Source: Pelotomaculum sp. PtaB.Bin104 (GTDB taxonomy: Bacteria > Bacillota > Desulfotomaculia > Desulfotomaculales > Pelotomaculaceae). From it: DNA of 63,229 nucleotides. A program made the translations under genes and the position numbers. This document shows, in pieces, positions 8,779-19,427 of this stretch (position 1 is the stretch's first letter; every line of letters begins with the position of its first letter). The stretch covers positions 1 to 63,229 of the forward strand of contig MVQL01000180.1 of assembly GCA_002067205.1 (NCBI GenBank). The letters run 5' to 3'. The notes under the pieces were generated by a model that saw only the letters and a program-made list of their open reading frames with translations, did no database searches and was not told the origin of the DNA.

Positions 8779-10605
8779 TCAGGCCTGCTGATTAGTAGTT
8801 TTAAAGCTCTTTTGGCGGTCGTGCTTGCTTAAGATACGCTTGCGCATCCGTAAATTCTTCGGGGTAACCTCCAAAAGTTCATCGCTGCTGATATATTCCA
8901 GGGCCTCTTCCAGGCTGAATTGCTTGGGCTCTTCCAGGCGCAGCGCAGTCTCGGAGGTGCTGGAGCGCATGTTGGTGAGGTGTTTTTTCTTGCAGACATT
9001 GACATTCAGGTCCTGCTCGCGGGAGTGCTCCCCAACAATCATTCCCTCATAAATTCTTGTGCCGGGGCTGACAAAGAGCACGCCTCGATCTTGTACGGAA
9101 TGAAGTCCATACAGGTTGGCCTCACCGGATTCAAAGGCGATTAGCACCCCTTGATAACGCCCTTTGATATCCCCTTTGTATGTTTCATACCCGAGGAAGA
9201 GATGGCTCATTACCCCATGGCCCCTGGTCTCAGACAGCAACTGGGAGCGCAGGCCCAATAAGCCCCTGGCCGGTATTTTAAATTCCATCCTTAGCTGGTC
9301 CGGGCCAAGTGACGTCATATTCACCATTTCCCCTTTTCGGGCGCCAATGATCTCCATCACTACCCCCATTTTGTCTTTGGGTATATCCACCATCAATAGC
9401 TCCATTGGTTCCATTAGGTTACCGACTTCCCAGCGGAAGATTACCTCCGGCTTGGAAACCTGCAGCTCATAGCCCTCCCGGCGCATCGTCTCGATTAAGA
9501 TAGACAGGTGCAGCTCGCCCCGCCCGGACACCTGAAAAGCATCCGGGCTATCCGTCTCCTCCACCCGCAGGCTGACGTTTTTCTCCATCTCTTTAAAAAG
9601 GCGGCTTCTTAGATGCCGGGAGGTCAGGTGTTTGCCCTCCTCTCCGGCAAAGGGGCTGTCGTTGACCATGAAGGTCATTTTTAAGGTCGGCTCGTCAACG
9701 GTAATGGACTCTAACTGTTCCGGCTGGTCTTTGTCAGCGACGGTTTCACCGATTCGGATATCTTCCAGGCCGGAGAAGGACACAATTTCACCACAGGGCG
9801 CTTTATCAACCTCCACCCGGTCCAGTCCTTCATAAATATAAAGAGAGCCGATGCGGCCCTGGCGCAGGGAGCCGTCATGGCCGATGATATTAACCTGCTG
9901 GCCGGAAGAAATACTGCCGCGCTTAACGCAGCCAATGCCTATTCGTCCGACAAAGCTATCGTAATCAGTGTTATTGATTAACAGCTGCAGGGCCCCGCCG
10001 GCATCTCCATCCGGTGGTGAGATATACTTGACAATGGCGTCAAACAATGGACGCATATTTTCTCCCGGTATGGCCATGTCCATTGTGGCGGTGCCATCTT
10101 TGGCTGACGCGTAGACGATGGGGAAGTCGATCAATTCTTCTCCTGCTTCCAGATCAATAAAAAGCTCCAGCACTTCATCAACTACTTCAGTGATGCGGGA
10201 CTCGGCCCGGTCGATCTTATTAATGACCACAATCGGCTTCAGGTTCAGTTCTAAAGCTTTGCGCAGGACAAACCTGGTCTGGGGCATCGTGCCTTCAAAG
10301 GCGTCTACCAGTAAAAGAACACCATTAACCATTTTTAATACCCGCTCTACCTCGCCGCCAAAATCGGAATGCCCTGGAGTGTCGACGATATTAATTTTTA
10401 TGTCGCCGTAACGTACCGAGGTGTTTTTGGCCAGGATGGTAATGCCGCGCTCCCTCTCCAGGGCATTGGAGTCCATGATTCTTTCAGCTACCTGCTGGTT
10501 TGCCCGGAAGATGCCGCTTTGTTTGAGCAGGGCGTCCACAAGTGTAGTTTTGCCGTGATCTACATGGGCGATTAGTGCAATATTTCTAAAAGTCGTAATG
10601 GGCAA
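8779..10605 (-). CDS. typA: Ribosome-associated GTPase TypA/BipA
   Basis: Translation-factor GTPase of the EF-G class that binds ribosomes under stress and helps 50S assembly. All GTPase motifs are present: AHVDHGKTT (G1), RGITILAKNTS (G2), DTPGHSDFGGEVERV (G3), NKIDR (G4) and SAKDG (G5), then domains II, III, V and the BipA C-terminal domain. I chose TTG at 10605 because AGGAGG lies just upstream and the resulting 608 residues fit the family length. A longer frame to 10662 would add 19 residues that no family member has. The gene is monocistronic with its own terminator. Confidence 0.95.
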   Translation of the reverse strand: MPITTFRNIALIAHVDHGKTTLVDALLKQSGIFRANQQVAERIMDSNALERERGITILAKNTSVRYGDIKINIVDTPGHSDFGGEVERVLKMVNGVLLLVDAFEGTMPQTRFVLRKALELNLKPIVVINKIDRAESRITEVVDEVLELFIDLEAGEELIDFPIVYASAKDGTATMDMAIPGENMRPLFDAIVKYISPPDGDAGGALQLLINNTDYDSFVGRIGIGCVKRGSISSGQQVNIIGHDGSLRQGRIGSLYIYEGLDRVEVDKAPCGEIVSFSGLEDIRIGETVADKDQPEQLESITVDEPTLKMTFMVNDSPFAGEEGKHLTSRHLRSRLFKEMEKNVSLRVEETDSPDAFQVSGRGELHLSILIETMRREGYELQVSKPEVIFRWEVGNLMEPMELLMVDIPKDKMGVVMEIIGARKGEMVNMTSLGPDQLRMEFKIPARGLLGLRSQLLSETRGHGVMSHLFLGYETYKGDIKGRYQGVLIAFESGEANLYGLHSVQDRGVLFVSPGTRIYEGMIVGEHSREQDLNVNVCKKKHLTNMRSSTSETALRLEEPKQFSLEEALEYISSDELLEVTPKNLRMRKRILSKHDRQKSFKTTNQQA

Positions 10606-11022
10606 AAGCTTGCTACCTCCTTCTAAAATATACAATATATCATTTTTTCTTATGAGAAACAACTAGTAGTTTTTAAAAAGCAGTTATAAGGAAGGGCAGG
10701 CAACAGCAGGTAATCTTGAAAAGAACCTTGTTCCGTAATATACTCTCGTTTTTGACGGCTTGCGTTGCTGTGGACTGTAAATACGCCCTGGGGTATTATA
10801 TTGAAGAGGAAAATAGATGTATCATCAACTGGGATTGTATGAATACCTCTGTTTTCCATTGATTGTGCAGTGAAAAAATGCGCTTTAAGCGCTTCAGCTA
10901 TGTGTCGGAAGCAGAAAACTCAATGGAAGGTCGGGTTGTTGAATATTCGGTGGCAAGGGTATTTTGATAACACAAGACCTCCTGTATCCAAGATCCAGGA
11001 GGTCTTTATTTTCTTAGTTGTA
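10606..11022. other. Intergenic region with one hairpin
   Basis: No convincing gene; short open frames overlap typA or the tRNAs. A 10-bp inverted repeat agacctcctg/caggaggtct at 10975-11005 is followed by a moderate T-rich tail on the + strand and lies 3' of the tRNA-Gln end, so it may end the tRNA transcript. Confidence 0.5.
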
Positions 11023-11098
11023 TGGCTGGGGCGGCTGGATTCGAACCAACGAAATGCCGGTTCCAAAGACCGGTGCCTTACCGCTTGGCGACGCCCCA
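11023..11098 (-). tRNA. tRNA-Gln (anticodon TTG)
   Basis: Minus strand: acceptor TGGGGCG/CGCCCCA with G discriminator and encoded CCA. The anticodon stem CCGGT/ACCGG encloses loop CTTTGGA, anticodon TTG. The D arm TCGCCAAGCGGTAAGGCA and T loop TTCGAAT are typical of bacterial tRNA-Gln. It lies 11 bases downstream of tRNA-His and is probably processed from the same transcript. Confidence 0.96.
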
Positions 11099-11109
11099 AA
11101 ATAAAATGC

Positions 11110-11187
11110 TGGGGTGGGTAATGGGACTCGAACCCACGACCCCCAGAGCCACAATCTGGTGCTCTAACCAACTGAGCTATACCCACC
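11110..11187 (-). tRNA. tRNA-His (anticodon GTG)
   Basis: Minus strand: GGTGGGTATAGCTCAGTTGG start, anticodon stem CCAGA/TCTGG with loop TTGTGGC (anticodon GTG), T loop TTCGAGT and encoded CCA. The extra 5' G pairs with the C at position 73, the histidine identity element. Confidence 0.96.
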
Positions 11188-11350
11188 ATATTAGCCAACT
11201 AAAAGCTTATTCACTTGTCCCTTAACTCTGCAAGTGATATGTTAACAAATAATCAAAGCATTGTCAAGAAAAAAGCGGCTAGCTGTCATAATAGTTTACT
11301 TTGCGCAGCTTAAAATTATTTGTATTCGATAAAGAAATTCTTTTTTCCTG

Positions 11351-11379
11351 TTGATAAATTTTTATGGTACGGATATAAT
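11351..11379 (+). promoter_or_regulatory. Sigma-A type promoter
   Basis: TTGATA at 11351-11356 and TATAAT at 11374-11379 with 17-base spacing, near consensus. It lies about 300 bases before tig, and a terminator at 11478-11506 comes first, so it may drive a small RNA or a tig leader. Confidence 0.7.
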
Positions 11380-11385
11380 TGAAAA

Positions 11386-11506
11386 GTAATATATAACCGG
11401 CAAGTGCTGGTAATTATTAAAGTGGGCAGCAGCGCGACGGGCTTCAGCCCCACCGGCAACAAGGATTATAGTTGGCGCCAGGGCTGTTGCAAGCCTTGGT
11501 TTTTTA
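11386..11506 (+). ncRNA. Candidate small RNA or leader RNA upstream of tig
   Basis: From the expected start site of the 11351 promoter to an intrinsic terminator at 11478-11506 (ccagggct/agccttgg stem, then six T) is about 120 bases. The segment is GC-rich relative to its surroundings and contains a further inverted pair (gggcttcagcccc). I do not recognise an RNA family. A 67-residue open frame here (11404-11607) has no RBS and unlikely composition. It could instead be an attenuator for tig. Confidence 0.4.
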
Positions 11507-11675
11507 ATCTGCTTTTAACTGCTTGGAAGGAAAAAAAAGCTTTTTTGAAGAATACCTTTGTAAAATGGTTAAAATATACTATGGTTTTGCAGTCAATTGT
11601 ATCTTGAGGAGAGGGTGTGACTTTTCTAAGACAGCAACTATCTAATCTAATCAAACTATTTAAGGAGGAGCATAT

Positions 11676-12995
11676 ATGAAAGCCATCGCGGAAAGGATAG
11701 AAAAAAACACCGTTCTCCTGGAAGTAGAGGTAGACTCGGAACTTTTTTCACAGGCAGTTGATAAAGCCTACCGCAAAATTGTTAAGAAAGTAAATATACC
11801 GGGTTTTCGCAAGGGCAAAACCCCGCGTGTGATCCTTGAGCGTTATGTAGGCAAGGAAGCGATCTATGAAGAAGCGATGGAAGATCTGGTGCCTGATGCC
11901 TATTTGGAAGCGGTAAAAGACACGGGCATTGAGCCGATCGACAAGCCGCAGGTAGAAATTGTCCAGGTTGAAGAAGGCAAGCCGGTGGTTTTCAAGGCCA
12001 CCGTTCAAGTGAAGCCTGAAATAGAACTAGGGCAATATAAGGAACTGGAAGTGGCAAAACCCGTAATTGAGGTTACAGAAGAAGACGTTCAAAAAGAAAT
12101 GGAGCGCCTGCAAAATAGCCATGCCAAGCTGCTCACTTTGGATGAAGGCGTGGTAGAAAAGGGCGATGTTGCAGTGATAGATTTCTTGGGCAAAATTGAT
12201 GGGGTGCCTTTTAATGGTGGAGAAGGCAAAGATTATTCTCTGGAAATCGGCTCCGGTTCTTTTATCGGGGGCTTTGAAGATCAGGTTGCCGGTATGTCTA
12301 TCGGAGAAACCAGGGATATCCAGGTGACTTTCCCGGAGGACTACAAGGCGGCTGAGCTAGCCGGTAAGGATGCTGTCTTTACAGTTACAGTAAGCGGGAT
12401 CAAAAGGAAGGAAATCAGCCCGCTGGATGATGAGTTTGCCAAAGATGTCAGTGAGTTTGAAACCCTCGAGGAATTAAAGGCGGATCTAACGAATAAATTA
12501 AAACTGAACGCTGAAAACCGTGCTAATTTTGTGGTCAGACGTGAGCTTCTTAATAAAGTTGTAGACCAATCAGTAGTTGAAATTCCTGAGGCTATGATCG
12601 ATCGCCAAATTGATGAGATGATCGCCAATATGGGGAACAGTTTTGCCAGTCAAGGTCTCACCATGGAGGATTACCTCAAGTACTCCAAAACTTCCCTGGA
12701 ATCAATGAAGGAAAACCTCCGGCCGGAGGCCGAGCGGAACATAAAGACCACCCTGGCCATGGAAGCAATCGCCAAAGCGGAAGATATAAAACCGTCCGAG
12801 GAGGAACTCCAGGCGGAAATTAAGCGAGTCGCTGCACTATACCATATTCAAGACCCCGAAGAATTCCTACAGATGATTGAAAGTGGAGGAAGCCTAGATT
12901 ATTTTGCAGAGAATTTAATCAAGGAAAAAACCTTTCAATTCCTGGTCGATAACGCTAAAATAATTGAGGGCACCAACACTGAAGAGGTAGAATAA
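11676..12995 (+). CDS. tig: Trigger factor chaperone / prolyl isomerase
   Basis: Ribosome-bound chaperone that meets nascent chains at the exit tunnel. The 439 residues show the three family domains: an N-terminal ribosome-binding domain with signature GFRKGKTPR (about residue 44), an FKBP-type isomerase domain (about 150-240, with VAVIDFLGKIDGVPF and DYSLEIGSGSFIGGFE), and the helical C-terminal cradle. RBS AAGGAGGAG eight bases before ATG. It heads the protein-quality cluster tig-clpP-clpX-lonB-lonA, the usual Firmicute order. Confidence 0.97.
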   Translation: MKAIAERIEKNTVLLEVEVDSELFSQAVDKAYRKIVKKVNIPGFRKGKTPRVILERYVGKEAIYEEAMEDLVPDAYLEAVKDTGIEPIDKPQVEIVQVEEGKPVVFKATVQVKPEIELGQYKELEVAKPVIEVTEEDVQKEMERLQNSHAKLLTLDEGVVEKGDVAVIDFLGKIDGVPFNGGEGKDYSLEIGSGSFIGGFEDQVAGMSIGETRDIQVTFPEDYKAAELAGKDAVFTVTVSGIKRKEISPLDDEFAKDVSEFETLEELKADLTNKLKLNAENRANFVVRRELLNKVVDQSVVEIPEAMIDRQIDEMIANMGNSFASQGLTMEDYLKYSKTSLESMKENLRPEAERNIKTTLAMEAIAKAEDIKPSEEELQAEIKRVAALYHIQDPEEFLQMIESGGSLDYFAENLIKEKTFQFLVDNAKIIEGTNTEEVE

Positions 12996-13056
12996 TTATA
13001 CAATATCCCTATTGGTATATGGGTAGGGGAGAAATATTTTAGGAGGTGGAGCGATT

Positions 13057-13641
13057 ATGAATTTAGTACCGATTGTAGTAGAACAAACCAACCGCGGCGA
13101 GCGTTCCTACGACATCTATTCCCGGCTTTTGAAGGACAGGATAATTTTTTTAGGGGGACCGATAGACGACTATGTGGCCAACCTTGTGATCGCTCAGTTG
13201 CTTTTTCTCGAGGCTGAGGACCCCGAAAAAGATATTCACCTTTATATCAATTCCCCTGGTGGAGTTGTTACTGCCGGTATGGCGATTTATGACACAATGC
13301 AGTATGTCAGGCCCCCTGTATCCACGATCTGCCTAGGGCAGGCTGCCAGCATGGGTTCGCTGCTCCTGGCTGCCGGGGCACAGGGCAAGCGGTTTGCGTT
13401 GCCTTATGCCAGGATTCTTATTCACCAACCCCTGGGCGGGGTGCAGGGCCAGGCGACAGATATCGATATTCACGCTAAGGAAATTTTGCGGATGAGAGAG
13501 TACCTTAATGAAATCCTCTCCAAGCATACCGGTCAGCCTCTAGATAAAATTGCCCGGGATACCGAGCGGGACTTCTTTATGTCGGCACAGCAAGCTAAAG
13601 AATACGGTATTATTGACGAGGTGTTCGATGTCAGGAAGTAA
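13057..13641 (+). CDS. clpP: ClpP serine protease subunit
   Basis: Proteolytic subunit of the ClpXP/ClpAP machine; forms a 14-subunit barrel in the cytoplasm. The 194 residues contain the catalytic Ser98 (GQAASMGS), His123 (ILIHQPLGG) and Asp172 ([10 protein letters not shown]), all at the standard positions. RBS AGGAGGTGG. It sits 61 bases after tig and runs into clpX. Confidence 0.98.
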   Translation: MNLVPIVVEQTNRGERSYDIYSRLLKDRIIFLGGPIDDYVANLVIAQLLFLEAEDPEKDIHLYINSPGGVVTAGMAIYDTMQYVRPPVSTICLGQAASMGSLLLAAGAQGKRFALPYARILIHQPLGGVQGQATDIDIHAKEILRMREYLNEILSKHTGQPLDKIARDTERDFFMSAQQAKEYGIIDEVFDVRK

Positions 13642-13660
13642 AGGTAAAAGAGGTGGTAAT

Positions 13661-14911
13661 GTGTTTAATGATAAAGGACAATTGAAATGTTCTTTTTGTG
13701 GTAAACTTCAGGATCAGGTGAAAAAATTAGTTGCCGGGCCTGGTGTTTATATTTGCGATGAGTGTATAGAACTGTGCAACGAGATCATTGAGGAGGAGCT
13801 CAGTGAGGACCTGGGTTTAGAACTTGGTGAAATTCCGAAGCCAAAAGAGATCAAGGAAATCTTAGACCAGTATGTGATTGGCCAGGAAGACGCCAAAAAG
13901 TCCCTTTCGGTTGCTGTTTATAACCACTATAAGCGGATCAACCTGGGCGGCAAGATCGATGACGTGGAATTGCAAAAGAGCAATATTGTTATGCTGGGGC
14001 CAACCGGCAGCGGGAAAACACTCCTGGCGCAGACTTTGGCCCGGCTTTTAAACGTGCCGTTTGCTATTGCCGATGCCACCTCGCTGACTGAGGCCGGCTA
14101 TGTTGGTGAAGATGTGGAAAATATTCTGCTTAAGCTGATCCAGGCTGCAGATTACGATGTGGAAAAGGCAGAAAAGGGTATAGTTTATATCGACGAAATT
14201 GATAAGATTGCACGAAAGTCGGAAAATCCTTCGATTACTCGGGATGTTTCCGGGGAAGGCGTCCAGCAGGCGCTGTTGAAGATCCTTGAGGGCACTGTGG
14301 CCAGTGTGCCGCCGCAGGGCGGGCGCAAGCACCCCCACCAGGAGTTCATTCAGCTTGATACCACCAATGTGCTGTTTATCTGCGGCGGGGCCTTTGACGG
14401 TATTGAAAAGATTATTGAGAGCCGTACCGGCAAGAAATCAATGGGCTTCGGAGCTGAGATTAAGCCGAAGAAAGAAATAAAAATTGGCGAAATCCTGAAA
14501 AATATTCTGCCGGAAGACCTCCTGAAATACGGCCTGATTCCTGAATTTGTGGGTAGGCTGCCGGTTATTGTAACCCTGGAGGCACTGGACGAGGATGCGC
14601 TGATTCGCATTCTGACCGAGCCCAGAAACGCCCTGGTGAAACAGTATGAAAAAATGCTGCACCTGGATGGGGTGACCCTGGAATTTACTCCGGATGCGCT
14701 CAGAGCAGTGTCCGAAGAAGCCCTCAGGCGCAAAACCGGCGCCAGAGGCCTGCGCTCTATTTTAGAAGAGATCATGCTTGAGGTCATGTATGACATTCCA
14801 TCAAGGGATGACATCGCCAAGTGCATTATAACCAAAGAAACCATTCAGAAGAAGGAACCGCCCCGGATTATTGCTGTGGAACATAAAAAGAAGAAGGAAG
14901 TAACAGCATAA
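13661..14911 (+). CDS. clpX: ClpX unfoldase, ATPase partner of ClpP
   Basis: AAA+ unfoldase that feeds substrates to ClpP. It has the N-terminal C4 zinc finger (CSFCGK ... CDEC), Walker [13 protein letters not shown], Walker [13 protein letters not shown], pore loop region and sensor arginines. I chose GTG 13661 ([12 protein letters not shown]) because family members begin almost exactly there and an AGAGGTGG lies just upstream. An in-frame ATG at 13628 overlapping the clpP end would add 11 residues and cannot be excluded. The open frame reaches 13550 but that part is inside clpP. Confidence 0.96.
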   Translation: MFNDKGQLKCSFCGKLQDQVKKLVAGPGVYICDECIELCNEIIEEELSEDLGLELGEIPKPKEIKEILDQYVIGQEDAKKSLSVAVYNHYKRINLGGKIDDVELQKSNIVMLGPTGSGKTLLAQTLARLLNVPFAIADATSLTEAGYVGEDVENILLKLIQAADYDVEKAEKGIVYIDEIDKIARKSENPSITRDVSGEGVQQALLKILEGTVASVPPQGGRKHPHQEFIQLDTTNVLFICGGAFDGIEKIIESRTGKKSMGFGAEIKPKKEIKIGEILKNILPEDLLKYGLIPEFVGRLPVIVTLEALDEDALIRILTEPRNALVKQYEKMLHLDGVTLEFTPDALRAVSEEALRRKTGARGLRSILEEIMLEVMYDIPSRDDIAKCIITKETIQKKEPPRIIAVEHKKKKEVTA

Positions 14912-14940
14912 CAGAGTCTTTTGGTAATCTCATCAATAAT

Positions 14941-14980
14941 AGGGTTGCCGGCCAGCTATATGGCCCGGCAGCCCTTTTTT
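14941..14980 (+). terminator. Terminator after clpX
   Basis: A GC-rich stem (agggttgccgg ... ccggcagccct, one bulge) followed by six T. It separates tig-clpP-clpX from lonB. Confidence 0.8.
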
Positions 14981-15025
14981 AATCCGAAAACAATATTAAA
15001 TATTCAGCTCCGTTGCGATTACATA

Positions 15026-15054
15026 AGATAAAATTAGTAAATATGGCAATACTA
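15026..15054 (+). promoter_or_regulatory. Candidate forespore sigma-F/G promoter of lonB
   Basis: GGCAATACTA at 15045-15054 fits the -10 consensus GGMAANNHTR at every position; the -35 (agata, 15026-15030) is weak. lonB is sigma-F controlled in Bacillus subtilis, which supports the call. Confidence 0.4.
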
Positions 15055-15087
15055 TGGTTATTATGATATCCTTCAAGGAGGTGCCCC

Positions 15088-16794
15088 ATGGGTGGTTCTT
15101 CATCCGGATTTGGCAGTATCTTGACTTTTATCCAAGTATTTTTTGCGGTGATCATCGGCTTGTACTTTTGGAATTTGCTAAAAACACAGCAAGGACATAA
15201 AACTTGTCTGGAGAAGGAATCCAGAAAAGAGCTGGACAAGCTCAGGAAACTGCGGTCCATTACCTTGACCGAGCCGCTGTCTGAGAAAACCCGCCCGGCA
15301 AGTTTTAAAGATATCGTCGGGCAGCAAGAGGGACTCAAATCCTTGCGCGCAGCCCTCTGCGGCCCGAACCCCCAGCACGTGATTATTTACGGCCCCCCCG
15401 GGGTAGGCAAAACAGCCGCAGCCAGGCTGATCCTGGAGGAGGCTAAAAATAATCCACACTCTCCCTTCAAGAGTGACGCTAAATTCATTGAGATAGATGC
15501 GACCACGGCGCGTTTCGACGAGCGTGGCATTGCCGACCCACTGATCGGGTCTGTACACGATCCGATCTATCAGGGGGCCGGTCAGATGGGCATGGCCGGC
15601 ATTCCCCAGCCGAAGCCCGGTGCGGTAACCAAGGCCCACGGCGGGGTGTTGTTTATCGATGAGATCGGTGAGCTGCACCCAAAACAGATCAATAAGCTGT
15701 TGAAAGTGATGGAAGACCGCAAGGTGCAACTTGAGAGCGTCTATTATAGCTCGGAGGACACAAACATACCTTTTCATATTCACGATATTTTTCAGAACGG
15801 GCTGCCGGCGGACTTCCGCATGGTAGGCGCGACAACACGAGAGGCGGAGCACATCGCGCCAGCAATCCGGTCACGCTGCCTGGAAATATTTTTCCGTCAG
15901 CTTTTGCCTGACGAGATTGAAAGCATCGCTGCCAATGCCGCAGTGAAAATTGGCCTGCCCCTGCAGGCGGGAGCGCTGGACATCGTAAAAAAATATGCCA
16001 CTAATGGCCGCGAGGCGGTGAATATTATCCAACTCGCCGCTGGGCTGGCGATCACTGAGGATCGGAGCGAAATCAGTGTTGTAGATCTGGAGTGGGTGGT
16101 GCAAAGCGGTCAGTATTCGCCACGGCCTGAGCGTACTATCCCTGAGCTTCCCCAGGTCGGGCTGGTCAATGGCCTTGCTGTTTATGGGCCAAATACCGGC
16201 GCCATTCTGGAGGTGGAAGCAAACGCCTTGCAAGTTGGCCGGGGCCTGGGCAAGGTGACTGTGACCGGGTTGGTGGAAGAAGAGGAACTGGGCGGTTCCG
16301 GCAAAACTGTACGCCGCAAGAGCATGGCCCTGAGTTCCGTGGAAAACGTCCTGACCGTGCTGCGCCGGACAATGGAGCTTGACCCGCGTGATTTCGATAT
16401 CCATATCAATTTCCCTGGGGCGTCGCCCACTGACGGCCCTTCGGCCGGGGTCACCATTGCTACCGCGGTATATTCGGCAATGCTCGGGTTGCCTGTAGAT
16501 AATACTGTGGCTATGACCGGCGAGGTTTCTATCCGCGGCCTGGTTAAGCCTGTCGGCGGTATTGTGGCCAAAGTCGAGGCGGCCGGCCGGGCAGGGGTCA
16601 AAAAGGTATTGATCCCTGCAGAAAACTACCAGGAGATTTTCAAAAGCCTGAGCGGGGTTCAGGTGATCCCGGTGCAATACCTGGAAGAGGTGATCCGCCT
16701 GGCCCTAATTAGTGTGCCGGTATTGGGGAAAAAACATGAGCTGCCGGCTGCCGCACCGGAGATGCTGAGCGCCTCCGGCTACGTTTCCGGATAG
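15088..16794 (+). CDS. lonB: Sporulation-linked ATP-dependent protease LonB
   Basis: Membrane-attached Lon-type protease, forespore-specific in B. subtilis. Residues about 10-30 (ILTFIQVFFAVIIGLYFW) form a membrane segment, then come the AAA+ domain with Walker [13 protein letters not shown] and Walker B GVLFIDEIGEL, and the Lon serine protease domain with catalytic Ser452 (DGPSAGVTIA) and the downstream lysine (AGVKKVLIPAEN). Length 568 fits LonB. RBS AAGGAGGTG. It lies directly before lonA as in Bacillus, but with its own promoter-like sequence. Confidence 0.95.
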   Translation: MGGSSSGFGSILTFIQVFFAVIIGLYFWNLLKTQQGHKTCLEKESRKELDKLRKLRSITLTEPLSEKTRPASFKDIVGQQEGLKSLRAALCGPNPQHVIIYGPPGVGKTAAARLILEEAKNNPHSPFKSDAKFIEIDATTARFDERGIADPLIGSVHDPIYQGAGQMGMAGIPQPKPGAVTKAHGGVLFIDEIGELHPKQINKLLKVMEDRKVQLESVYYSSEDTNIPFHIHDIFQNGLPADFRMVGATTREAEHIAPAIRSRCLEIFFRQLLPDEIESIAANAAVKIGLPLQAGALDIVKKYATNGREAVNIIQLAAGLAITEDRSEISVVDLEWVVQSGQYSPRPERTIPELPQVGLVNGLAVYGPNTGAILEVEANALQVGRGLGKVTVTGLVEEEELGGSGKTVRRKSMALSSVENVLTVLRRTMELDPRDFDIHINFPGASPTDGPSAGVTIATAVYSAMLGLPVDNTVAMTGEVSIRGLVKPVGGIVAKVEAAGRAGVKKVLIPAENYQEIFKSLSGVQVIPVQYLEEVIRLALISVPVLGKKHELPAAAPEMLSASGYVSG

Positions 16795-16866
16795 CCCCTT
16801 GAGGCAAACCAAACAAGTTTTTAGCTGACGCATGCTGTAAAAAAATGCTGGTAAAGAATTTCTTAG

Positions 16867-16899
16867 TTAAGCTCATTAGCTGGACGCTAATGAGCTTAA
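16867..16899 (+). terminator. 14-bp perfect hairpin after lonB
   Basis: ttaagctcattagc and gctaatgagcttaa pair perfectly around tggac. The tail (ttgcaattatt) is only moderately T-rich, so termination is likely but not certain. Confidence 0.6.
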
Positions 16900-17015
16900 T
16901 TGCAATTATTGCTATAGGGCTTTTTCGATTTTCATGTTAAAATAAACGCGTGTATTTGTACGTTCTAATATAATGACAGCAGAAGCAATATAATATTTAA
17001 CAAGGAGGCGCAGCT

Positions 17016-19427
17016 ATGAACTCAGAAACCAAGGTTTTGCCTTTACTGCCTTTGCGTGGCATCCTGGTCTTTCCTTATATGGTCATTCATCTGGATGTAG
17101 GCCGTGAAAAATCTGTAATAGCCATCGAAGAAGCAATGGCCAAAGACCAGGTTATTTTTTTGGCGACCCAAAAGGATGCACAAACCGACGAGCCGGGCCA
17201 GGAGGATGTTTATCAGATTGGCACCGTGGCCGAAATAAAGCAGCTGTTGAAGTTGCCCGGCGGGACAATCCGGATTCTGGTTGAGGGAATCGCCCGGGCC
17301 AGGACCAGACATTTTATAACTAACGAGCCATATTTTCAGGTAGAAGTTGAGCAATATATAGATCCTGCGTCCAAGGACAGCGAGATCGAAGCTTGGATGC
17401 GCAACCTTAACCACCAGTTCGAACAATATGCCAAATTATCCAAGCGGGTTCCGCCTGATACAGTTGTCACCGTGGTCAATATAGATGAGCCGGGGCGGCT
17501 GGCGGATACGATCGCTTCTCACTTGACGCTGCGGATAGAAGAAAAACAGGAAATTCTTGAAGCTGTAGACATAGTAGAGCGGCTCGATAAGCTGGGCGCA
17601 ATTGTAGCCAAAGAGCTGGAGATAGTTGAATTGGAGCGCAAGATTAATATCAGAGTGCGCAAGCAAATGGAAAAAACCCAGAAAGAGTACTATTTGCGCG
17701 AGCAGTTAAAGGCGATCCATCGCGAGCTGGGTGAAAAGGACGAGCGGGCCGAGGGCGAGGATTTAAGGGGAAAAATTGCTGAGGCCAAGCTGCCCAAAGA
17801 AGTGGAAGAAAAGGCGATCAAGGAAGTGGAACGCCTGGAAAAAATGCCGCCTATGGCTGCCGAGGCCGCGGTAGTGCGAAATTACCTGGACTGGCTGTTG
17901 TCTTTGCCCTGGAATAAATCTACCCGGGACCGGCTGGACCTTAATGCCGCCGAAGCTATATTAGAGGCGGACCATTACGGCTTGAAGAACGTTAAAGAGC
18001 GGATCCTGGAATACCTGGCCATCCGCAAGCTGGCCAAGAAAATGAAAGGCCCCATCATTTGTTTCGTCGGGCCGCCAGGGGTTGGTAAAACTTCGCTGGG
18101 CCGTTCCATTGCCCGGGCCCTGGAGCGCAAGTTCGTGCGCATGTCTCTGGGCGGGGTGCGCGATGAGGCGGAAATTCGCGGACACCGACGCACTTATGTC
18201 GGCTCGATGCCGGGGCGGATCATTCAGGGGATTAAGCAGGCCGGTTCCAAAAATCCCCTGTTCCTGCTGGATGAGATTGATAAGATGAGCATGGACTTCC
18301 GCGGCGACCCGTCGGCAGCCCTCCTGGAAGTTCTGGACATGGAGCAAAACAACACCTTCAGCGACCACTATATCGAGGTTCCGTTTGATTTGTCCAACGT
18401 GATGTTTATAACCACTGCAAATGTGCAGCATAATATCCCCCGCCCGCTGCTGGACCGAATGGAGGTCATCTACCTGTCCGGCTACACGGAGGAGGAAAAA
18501 GTGCAGATTGCGGTGCGCCACCTGTTGCCCAAGCAGATCAAAGAGCACGGGCTGACTCAAGAAAAGCTGAAGATGTCTGAAAATACCATTCGCAAGATCG
18601 TCCGGGAGTATACCCGTGAGTCCGGAGTGCGGAACCTGGAGCGTGAGATCGCCTCCATATGCCGCAAGACGGCAAGACAAATTGTTACCGACAAGACCAA
18701 GAAGGTCCAGGTGACCACACAAAACCTCAGCCAGTTTTTAGGCACACCCCGCTTCCGGTATGGCGTTGCCGAGCTGGATGACCAGGTTGGAGTGGCGACC
18801 GGACTGGCCTGGACTGAAGTCGGCGGCGATACGCTGGCCATCGAGATTTCTATTTACAAAGGCTCCGGCCGGCTTACTTTGACAGGCAAATTAGGCGACG
18901 TCATGAAGGAGTCTGCCCAGGCCGGCTATAGCTATGTGCGCGGCCGGGCTGCTGAGCTGGGCATCGCAGAGGGCTTTTTCGATAAACAGGATATCCACAT
19001 CCACGTGCCGGAAGGGGCTATCCCCAAAGACGGTCCTTCAGCGGGTATTACCATGGCTTGCGCGCTGGCGTCAGCCATTACCGGCCTTAAAGTGCGCCAC
19101 GATGTGGCCATGACCGGTGAAATCACCCTGCGGGGCCGGGTGCTGCCGGTGGGAGGAATTAAAGAAAAAGTGCTGGCTGCCCACCGCGCTGGTATAAAAA
19201 CTTTGATTTTGCCCAAAGATAACAATAAGGACCTGGATGAAATTCCAAAGAAAGTAAAGGATAAGATTAACTTTATTCTGGTTGACCATATGGATCAGGT
19301 CTTGGAAGCGGCTCTGGTCGGTCAAGTATATAATGTTGACATTGCTGCTGTTGATCCCGTAGTAGTGCCGCCGGAAGTTTATCATCCGGCCGTGATCAAC
19401 GATGGAGGTAGCCCGGTTCCCTCATGA
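17016..19427 (+). CDS. lon: ATP-dependent protease LonA
   Basis: Cytoplasmic Lon protease that degrades misfolded and regulatory proteins. The 803 residues contain the N-terminal LON substrate domain ([16 protein letters not shown]), a central coiled helical region, the AAA+ module ([23 protein letters not shown]) and the serine protease domain with Ser675 ([10 protein letters not shown]) and the partner lysine in [22 protein letters not shown]. It overlaps ysxC by 4 bases, so the two are coupled. Confidence 0.98.
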   Translation: MNSETKVLPLLPLRGILVFPYMVIHLDVGREKSVIAIEEAMAKDQVIFLATQKDAQTDEPGQEDVYQIGTVAEIKQLLKLPGGTIRILVEGIARARTRHFITNEPYFQVEVEQYIDPASKDSEIEAWMRNLNHQFEQYAKLSKRVPPDTVVTVVNIDEPGRLADTIASHLTLRIEEKQEILEAVDIVERLDKLGAIVAKELEIVELERKINIRVRKQMEKTQKEYYLREQLKAIHRELGEKDERAEGEDLRGKIAEAKLPKEVEEKAIKEVERLEKMPPMAAEAAVVRNYLDWLLSLPWNKSTRDRLDLNAAEAILEADHYGLKNVKERILEYLAIRKLAKKMKGPIICFVGPPGVGKTSLGRSIARALERKFVRMSLGGVRDEAEIRGHRRTYVGSMPGRIIQGIKQAGSKNPLFLLDEIDKMSMDFRGDPSAALLEVLDMEQNNTFSDHYIEVPFDLSNVMFITTANVQHNIPRPLLDRMEVIYLSGYTEEEKVQIAVRHLLPKQIKEHGLTQEKLKMSENTIRKIVREYTRESGVRNLEREIASICRKTARQIVTDKTKKVQVTTQNLSQFLGTPRFRYGVAELDDQVGVATGLAWTEVGGDTLAIEISIYKGSGRLTLTGKLGDVMKESAQAGYSYVRGRAAELGIAEGFFDKQDIHIHVPEGAIPKDGPSAGITMACALASAITGLKVRHDVAMTGEITLRGRVLPVGGIKEKVLAAHRAGIKTLILPKDNNKDLDEIPKKVKDKINFILVDHMDQVLEAALVGQVYNVDIAAVDPVVVPPEVYHPAVINDGGSPVPS

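Noticed and set aside
10650..10859. 69-residue open frame upstream of typA
   Set aside because: Overlaps the frame extension of typA, no recognisable domain.
10870..11225. Open frames across tRNA-Gln and tRNA-His
   Set aside because: They are the antisense of clear tRNA genes.
11404..11607. 67-residue open frame before tig
   Set aside because: No RBS, composition unlike a protein, and it runs through a terminator hairpin; better explained as an RNA region.
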